Shown: piece after piece, positions 6,618-10,665 of the stretch | Position numbering within the stretch: position 1 is the first letter of the stretch | How the letters are laid out: each line of letters opens with the position of its first letter | NCBI GenBank assembly: GCA_964369215.1 | Contig: CAYJEZ010000090.1 | Span: 1 to 10,665, forward strand | Length of the DNA: 10,665 nucleotides | Source: SIG603 sp964369215 | Lineage (GTDB): Bacteria; Bacillota; Clostridia; Oscillospirales; Acutalibacteraceae | Direction of reading: 5' to 3' | Position numbers and translations under genes: made by a program | Notes under the pieces: model-generated | What the model saw: the letters and a program-made list of their open reading frames with translations, nothing else | Database searches by the model: none | Told to the model about the DNA's origin: nothing

Positions 6618-7265
6618 TTACCCTATTACTTCTCCTCCAGTTTCAAGTTCTTCTTCACTTGAACTTTGCTCTATACTACTTTCGGTAGAACTTTCAGGCG
6701 CTGTACTCTCATCTGTTGTAGAACTTTCAGGTGCAGAGCTTTCAGAGTCGCTGTCGTCAGGTGTAGTAGCTTCAGGGGTTGGGTCGGCAGCCTCACCCTC
6801 TGTCTCTCCATAATGCGGGCTGTCTATGTCAAAACCATGCATAAATCCATTGGCGTCAGAACATGAAATATCTCCGCCTATTATCTTGCCCTCATAAACC
6901 AATAAAGTAGCTAAAATTTGGCCACTTTGCCCTGGGTAATTAAGTACTTGATAAACATATTGCTTACACATTGCTCCACTGTAAGGCAATAAATCAAAGC
7001 CCTGTGCGTTTTGCATTATGTTGTAAGTTAAGTATACCTCGCTGAACTCTTTTGGAATAGTAACATCTCTTGAGTCTATCGGCTCTTCAGAGACATCCCA
7101 CCCATAACTCTCTAAAAACTGAATTCTTTGCTCATTTGTCTCGCCTAAATACTCTGCGGGTGCCTCTATCATTTTAGGTAAGAATAACACACCACATACT
7201 ATTATAGCAAGAATAACCAATACCGCTAAAATTTTTTTCTTGTTAGCTTTTACTGAAAACACCAT
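6618..7265 (-). CDS. DUF4830 membrane-anchored protein with acidic Ser/Thr/Glu-rich tail
   Basis: 215 residues of unknown function. Residues 1-10 are basic and 11-30 are one hydrophobic segment, which predicts an N-terminal anchor with the rest outside the cell. Residues about 44-147 match the DUF4830 pattern as I know it: NEQRIQFLESYGWDVS, then IPKEFSEVYLTYNIMQNAQGFDL, a Tyr-rich strand and GGDISCSDANGFMHG. C100 and C135 could form a disulfide. Residues 153-215 are a low-complexity tail with repeated APESST-type units and no basic residue, as in surface linkers. At DNA level, GTAGAACTTTCAGGYGC recurs at 6685-6701 and 6718-6734, 33 bp (11 codons) apart, so the tail may vary in length between strains. 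The start has AGAGGA ten nt upstream. Its neighbours give no functional clue. Confidence 0.8.
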   Translation of the reverse strand: MVFSVKANKKKILAVLVILAIIVCGVLFLPKMIEAPAEYLGETNEQRIQFLESYGWDVSEEPIDSRDVTIPKEFSEVYLTYNIMQNAQGFDLLPYSGAMCKQYVYQVLNYPGQSGQILATLLVYEGKIIGGDISCSDANGFMHGFDIDSPHYGETEGEAADPTPEATTPDDSDSESSAPESSTTDESTAPESSTESSIEQSSSEEELETGGEVIG

Positions 7266-7336
7266 TTTCTACTCATCCTCTCATATGTGTGATACTAATA
7301 TCTAATATAAAGTTTTTGCACAGCTAAAGCATATGT

Positions 7337-7412
7337 TTTTGAATAGTTTTAACCGTCTTTATAATAGGAGATTAGTATGAGCATGCTAATTCTTTTATGA
7401 AAAGATTAGCAT
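7337..7412 (+). ncRNA. Possible short plus-strand transcript with hairpin, antisense to the transferase gene
   Basis: Plus-strand TTTTGA (7337-7342), a 17-nt spacer and a perfect TATAAT (7360-7365) precede a hairpin at 7383-7412 with a 13-bp stem, one bulged T and a 3-nt loop. An AGGAG followed by ATG at 7377 opens a seven-codon frame ending at 7400 inside the hairpin. The hairpin lacks a U-tract in either direction. Running on would make RNA antisense to the 3' end of the phosphopantetheinyl transferase gene. The stem may instead be that gene's 3' end structure. Confidence 0.25.
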
Positions 7413-7457
7413 TATACCCTTGTACAAATATGTATGAGTATTTATTAATTTATATTA

Positions 7458-7997
7458 CTAAATTCTTATTACTTCTATTTTTGAATCTAACAAACTGTTG
7501 TTAATAACTGATGTAAGAATATAGCTTTCTATCTTTTCTTGATGTATTTTTATTTCATTGTAAATACAAAAAGCGTTTTCTATGGTAGCATTTTTAAACC
7601 CGTATGCAAACCCAGAGCCAATCATTTTGCAGTATGCCTCTTTAAATGTCCAAAGTCTAATAAATTCTTCGTCCTTATTTAAGCTGGTTTCAATTTGTAT
7701 CTGCTCTTCTAACGTGCAAACTCTTTCTATAACCCTTTGTTTTACAGGAACTATAAGTTGGCAATCTATACCAACTTTAGCAGATTTACTACACATTGCT
7801 AATGCGACCATGCCTTTAGTGTGGCTTAAATTAAAGTCAAAACATATGTCATTTGAATATGGACGCCCTTTATCTGTTCGTAAGATATTTATTGAGTTTA
7901 TATCAAGCTTATTAAGTTTAAAAACATGCGCTAAAAACTCTTTAGAGTACTTTTTATCGTCTAAATTTTTATCAAAACAACTGTAATAAATTTTCAA
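7458..7997 (-). CDS. Sfp-type 4'-phosphopantetheinyl transferase
   Basis: 179 residues from a TTG start. The frame is open 16 codons further, but AAAAGGA lies eight nt before the TTG, and the protein then begins MKIYYSCF as family members do. It transfers the phosphopantetheine arm of coenzyme A to a serine of carrier proteins. Visible motifs: TDKGRPYSND (41-50), FNLSHTKG (55-62), VGIDCQ (75-80), and WTFKEAYCKMIGSGF (116-130). Two of the three usual magnesium ligands are present (D78, E120), but the position normally filled by Glu in GIDxE is Q80. It is shorter than the roughly 220 residues of Bacillus Sfp. No carrier protein, peptide synthetase or polyketide gene adjoins it, so its target lies elsewhere. 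It could be a housekeeping or a secondary-metabolite enzyme. Confidence 0.85.
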   Translation of the reverse strand: MKIYYSCFDKNLDDKKYSKEFLAHVFKLNKLDINSINILRTDKGRPYSNDICFDFNLSHTKGMVALAMCSKSAKVGIDCQLIVPVKQRVIERVCTLEEQIQIETSLNKDEEFIRLWTFKEAYCKMIGSGFAYGFKNATIENAFCIYNEIKIHQEKIESYILTSVINNSLLDSKIEVIRI

Positions 7998-8046
7998 AAT
8001 GTAAATCCTTTTTATTTTATGATAAAGCCTAACCCAAGCATACACA

Positions 8047-8077
8047 ATTATAGTCTACCTAATTCAAAAATCATCAA
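8047..8077 (-). promoter_or_regulatory. Candidate promoter of the phosphopantetheinyl transferase gene, inside the MITE-like element
   Basis: Minus-strand TTGATG (8072-8077), a long 19-nt spacer and a perfect TATAAT (8047-8052). The start would be near 8040, giving a leader of about 43 nt. The spacer is longer than ideal. Confidence 0.4.
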
Positions 8078-8101
8078 AGAAATGCTTACAAATGATAAAA
8101 A

Positions 8102-8160
8102 TCAAAGTTTGTAAAATCAAAGTTTTTAAAGTCAAAGTTTGACTTTAAAAGTTTGACTTT
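8102..8160. repeat. 15-bp periodic repeat merging into a 27-bp palindrome
   Basis: TCAAAGTTT occurs at 8102, 8117 and 8132, spaced exactly 15 bp. The last copy lies in a perfect palindrome at 8124-8150, with 13-bp arms TTTTAAAGTCAAA around a single central G. GTTTGACTTT then repeats at 8137-8146 and 8151-8160. It lies in the centre of the MITE-like element. Confidence 0.75.
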
Positions 8161-8257
8161 ATATTTATATATATAGGTTTTATAAGCAAAGGTTTGTTGT
8201 GATTTTGTAGTGGGTTGATTATATTTTCGTATGCTTGGGTTAAGTATTGTGCATTAT

Positions 8258-8276
8258 TTTCAAATTAATTTACTAT
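8258..8276 (-). repeat. Dispersed 19-bp motif, copy C
   Basis: TTTCAAATTAATTTACTAT on the plus strand, overlapping the TAG stop of pyrF. As in copy A, the stop is followed at once by an in-frame TAA on the minus strand. Confidence 0.7.
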
Positions 8277-9196
8277 TTAGGCAAGAAAGAGCTTATCTCT
8301 TCTCTCATTCTCAAAGCTTCTCTTCTTGCTGCTTGTGCGTAGTCTTTTTCGTCACATTTTTCTTTTTGCCAAGCACACATTATTGCCCTTGAAGAGTTTA
8401 CTATTGCTCCTAAGCCTTTACTATCGAATGCAAGTGCTACATCGGCAGCATTTCCGCCTTGTGCTCCGTAACCAGGAACTAAGAAGAAAGTATGAGGCAG
8501 ATTTTTTCTCATTTCTTTAAGTTGCTCAGGGTAGGTTGCACCTACTACCGCTCCAACACAGCTGTAGCCATACTCGCCAACAGTATCTGCACCCCAAAGC
8601 TCACACATGTCACCCATTGTAGAGTAAACAGTTTTTCCGCTTTCTAAATTTTTATCTTGAAGCTCGCCAGACGAAGGGTTAGAGGTTTTTACAAGTACAA
8701 ATATACCTGTGTCTGCCTCTTTGCATACGCTTAACAAGGGGTTAATTCCGTCACTGCCAAGGTAAGCGTTTACTGTTAGGGAGTCTGCTCCAAAAGCTTT
8801 TTTTGTTGTAGAGAACAACTCAGTAACACCCATATGAGCTATAGAGTAAGCGGTCATTGTAGGGCCTATGTCGTTTCTTTTTCCGTCAGTAATAACAAAC
8901 ATACCTTTTTCTTTTGCATAGGCAATAGTGTCGTTTAAGGCTCTTACTCCCTGCCAACCGTACATCTCGTAATAAGCTGCTTGAGGTTTTACAGCTGGTA
9001 CTATGTCACAAAGGGCATCTATAAGGCCTTTGTTATATTCTAAAATAGCCGCTTCTGCCGCCTCAAATGTCTCGCCATGTTCTTCTACCGCTTTATTGAG
9101 TATATAACTAGGTATATACTCAAGTTTTGGGTCTAAACCTGCAACTGTTGGGTTATTTGTTTCTACTATTTTTTTTATCATTCTATCAAAAGACAT
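8273..9196 (-). CDS. pyrF: Orotidine 5'-phosphate decarboxylase, type 2
   Basis: 307 residues, which fits the longer subfamily-2 enzymes rather than the roughly 240-residue E. coli and Bacillus type. It decarboxylates OMP to UMP, the last step of de novo pyrimidine synthesis, in the cytoplasm. Residues 17-23 (TVAGLDP) form the first barrel strand with D22. K70 lies in PAVKPQAAYYE. The catalytic cluster is ITDGKRNDIGPT at 102-113, giving D104, K106 and D109. The phosphate-binding strands appear as FLVPGYGAQGG and IVNSSRAI near the C-terminus. The ATG follows the pyrC stop by 11 nt, with AAAGGAG overlapping that stop, so the two are cotranscribed. No clear terminator follows: the stop runs into the dispersed 19-bp motif and then the MITE-like element. 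Confidence 0.95.
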   Translation of the reverse strand: MSFDRMIKKIVETNNPTVAGLDPKLEYIPSYILNKAVEEHGETFEAAEAAILEYNKGLIDALCDIVPAVKPQAAYYEMYGWQGVRALNDTIAYAKEKGMFVITDGKRNDIGPTMTAYSIAHMGVTELFSTTKKAFGADSLTVNAYLGSDGINPLLSVCKEADTGIFVLVKTSNPSSGELQDKNLESGKTVYSTMGDMCELWGADTVGEYGYSCVGAVVGATYPEQLKEMRKNLPHTFFLVPGYGAQGGNAADVALAFDSKGLGAIVNSSRAIMCAWQKEKCDEKDYAQAARREALRMREEISSFLPK

Positions 9197-9207
9197 ATTA
9201 TTCTCCT

Positions 9208-10485
9208 TTATACTATATGTGGTTTGTCTATATATTTAACATCGCCGTTTACAATGGTGTATTTCACTTTACCTTTTAGCTTTGCGCCCTTTAGCACAGC
9301 GTTTTTGCTTTTGCCTTTAAACTTCTCAGGCTCTACAACCCATTCTTCGTTAGGGTCAAAAACTACAATGTCAGCACTACCGCCTACTAATAATTTTCCT
9401 GCATCTATTTTAAGAAGCTTAGCAGGGTTTGTGCTCATTCTTTTTATTATCTCACCAATAGACAACACTCCGTCAAATGCGGTCAGTGTTGCCGCAAGGC
9501 TTGTTTGCATTCCTACTACACCATTAGGAGCAGTGAAGAAATCCGCCTTTTCGTCTGCACTGTGAGGTGCGTGGTCTGTAGCTATTACTTCAATAGTGCC
9601 GTCAACTACAGCGTCAAATATTGCCTTTCTATCTTCTTCAACCCTTAAAGGAGGATTCATTCTGTAGTCGGCATCTTTATCTCGCAATTTTTCATCTGTT
9701 AAAATGAAATAATGAGGCGCTGTCTCGGCACTTACCTTAAAACCGTTTGCTTTTGCGTCTCTAACTAGCCTTGCAGAACCCTTTGTGCTTACATGACAAA
9801 TATGAATAGGCAAATTCTCAGATGTTGCAAGGGCTATGTCTCTAGCAGTAGCACAGTCTTCTGCAGCATTTAATACGCCGTCTACTCCTATTTCGTCGCT
9901 TACTTTACCTTTGTTCATATGTGTGTTTTTTGCAAGGTACAAGTCCTCGCAGTGAGACACTGTAAGCATACCCAAATCTTTTGACAACCTTAATGCGTCA
10001 AGCAACATTTTAGAGTCTTCAACTGGTCTTCCGTCGTCAGATAAAGCAATTGCACCTGCATTTTTTAAAGCTTTGATGTCTGTCATATTATCGCCGCTTA
10101 AGTCTGCGCTAATTGCTGCAGTTACATAAACTTTAGCGGCGGCATTTTTCGCCTTGTTTAAAATATACTCCACAGTATCTACGTTATCAATAGCAGGTTT
10201 TGTGTTTGGCATGCAAAGCAATGAGGTAACACCGCCAGACACAGCCGCCTCGCACCCTGATATAATATCTTCTTTATAAGTAAGTCCGGGGTCACGCAAG
10301 TGTACATGCATGTCTACTAGTCCTGGTGCTAAAACTAAGCCTGTACAGTCTATAATTTGAGCTGAGCTGTCTTCAATATTTTCAGCTATTTTTTCAATAA
10401 TCTCGCCTTGTGTGAGCAAATCTCCAATAAAATCCTCATCCATTTCAGGGTTGATAATTCTTGCATTTTTAAATAAAAGTTTCAA
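9208..10485 (-). CDS. pyrC: Dihydroorotase
   Basis: 425 residues from a TTG start. A GTG four codons upstream overlaps the Shine-Dalgarno AAGGTGG (10494-10500). That site is eight nt from the TTG, which gives the typical opening MKLLFKNARIINP. The enzyme closes carbamoyl-aspartate to dihydroorotate. It is a metal-dependent amidohydrolase of the class I (Bacillus/Aquifex) type. DMHVHLRDPG at 58-67 supplies H60 and H62. LSDDGRPVED at 149-158 supplies the bridging Asp seen in class I enzymes in place of a carboxylated Lys. SHCED gives H178, ICHVSTKGS gives H231, and ATDHAPHS gives the catalytic D304. All ligands are present, so it should be active. It is first in a two-gene operon with pyrF. Confidence 0.95.
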   Translation of the reverse strand: MKLLFKNARIINPEMDEDFIGDLLTQGEIIEKIAENIEDSSAQIIDCTGLVLAPGLVDMHVHLRDPGLTYKEDIISGCEAAVSGGVTSLLCMPNTKPAIDNVDTVEYILNKAKNAAAKVYVTAAISADLSGDNMTDIKALKNAGAIALSDDGRPVEDSKMLLDALRLSKDLGMLTVSHCEDLYLAKNTHMNKGKVSDEIGVDGVLNAAEDCATARDIALATSENLPIHICHVSTKGSARLVRDAKANGFKVSAETAPHYFILTDEKLRDKDADYRMNPPLRVEEDRKAIFDAVVDGTIEVIATDHAPHSADEKADFFTAPNGVVGMQTSLAATLTAFDGVLSIGEIIKRMSTNPAKLLKIDAGKLLVGGSADIVVFDPNEEWVVEPEKFKGKSKNAVLKGAKLKGKVKYTIVNGDVKYIDKPHIV

Positions 10486-10616
10486 GTTATAAACCACCTT
10501 ATTGTTGCATATTTGTAGCTAAAGCCAAACCACTTAAAAGTACACACATATTAAAATTAGAATACTACTTAATAAAAGCTAGCAAGCTTTTTTGGGTGAT
10601 TTTTGAAGTGGTTCAA
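10486..10616 (-). promoter_or_regulatory. pyrC leader with competing base-pairing segments
   Basis: About 130 nt between the probable transcription start and the TTG. GAACCACTT at the very 5' end (10606-10614) can pair with AAGTGGTT in mid-leader (10528-10535), or through AACCAC with GTGGTT at the ribosome binding site (10492-10497). A small hairpin (AAAAGCT arms, 4-nt loop) sits at 10574-10591. I see no conserved PyrR-binding loop. Control by switching is possible but unproven. Confidence 0.4.
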
Positions 10617-10621
10617 CTATA

Positions 10622-10650
10622 ATTATAAATCAAAGCCATTGGCTTGTCAA
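10622..10650 (-). promoter_or_regulatory. Consensus promoter of the pyrC-pyrF operon
   Basis: On the minus strand, perfect TTGACA (10645-10650), exactly 17 nt, and perfect TATAAT (10622-10627). The spacer carries a small palindrome, AAGCCA and TGGCTT around one base (10633-10645), which could be a protein site. Confidence 0.85.
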
Positions 10651-10665
10651 ATATTTAATCTTCAA

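Larger units (their letters stand above)
8030..8242. mobile_element. Candidate miniature inverted-repeat element (MITE-like), about 213 bp
   Basis: TAACCCAAGCATAC at 8030-8043 is repeated as an exact inverted copy at 8229-8242. The outer TA on each side would fit a TA target duplication of the Tc1/mariner or IS630 kind. Similarity between the ends continues weakly inward (AAAATCA and TGCTTA blocks). No reading frame of note is inside, and the interior is a repeat-rich, palindromic AT tract. The right end stops 30 bp from the pyrF stop and the left end 32 bp from the transferase start. Confidence 0.5.

Noticed and set aside
7582..7986. Plus-strand open frame of 134 codons opposite the transferase gene
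   Set aside because: It lies almost wholly antisense to a recognised protein and shows no domain or ribosome binding site.
8102..8160. CRISPR-like array
   Set aside because: Units are 9-15 bp with no unique spacers, and there are no cas genes.
9224..9565. Plus-strand open frame of 113 codons opposite pyrC
   Set aside because: Antisense shadow of a conserved enzyme; no start signal.
10486..10616. PyrR-dependent attenuator ahead of pyrC
   Set aside because: There is no conserved PyrR-binding loop, and the small hairpin at 10574-10591 has no proper U-tract on the minus strand.

Overview
The window is AT-rich with compact genes. Every complete protein-coding gene lies on the minus strand. Clear Shine-Dalgarno sites, TTG starts, a Clostridia-type CdaR regulator, a DUF4830 protein and a type-2 PyrF all point to a low-GC Firmicute, probably an anaerobic member of Clostridia. 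I cannot name the genus.

Layout from the left. Positions 1-56 look like the 3' end of a plus-strand gene, separated by a bidirectional terminator hairpin from a convergent two-gene unit. That unit is a UroD-family protein fused to a thioredoxin-like domain, followed 5 nt later by a CobW-type GTPase. Upstream of it sits a PocR-domain AraC-family regulator. The gap between regulator and unit holds a 15-bp direct repeat with 20-bp period and a long inverted repeat covering the ribosome binding site, so this looks like a locally regulated metal- or corrinoid-linked module (inference). Next come a CdaR/PucR-type regulator and a stand-alone sugar-type ABC ATPase (MsmX/UgpC type), each with its own terminator. 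Then follow a 372-bp AT-rich gap with repeated half-sites, a membrane-anchored DUF4830 protein with an acidic Ser/Thr/Glu tail, and a small Sfp-type phosphopantetheinyl transferase. A candidate miniature inverted-repeat element follows, and finally a pyrC-pyrF pyrimidine operon driven by a consensus promoter.

The least ordinary material is in the intergenic DNA. A 19-bp motif (TTTCAANTTAATTTACTAT) occurs three times, with a shortened inverted copy at the left edge, always just downstream of a gene in the sense orientation. A second related-looking box (CCACTWCAAAAATCA-like) recurs in the pyrC leader, upstream of the AraC gene and in both ends of the inverted-repeat element. Together these suggest a family of small dispersed hairpin elements. 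No complete defence system, CRISPR array, tRNA, rRNA or transposase gene is visible. In three genes (ABC ATPase, Sfp-type transferase, pyrC) the Shine-Dalgarno position moves the start inward from the longest reading frame, and the same is likely for the CdaR gene.
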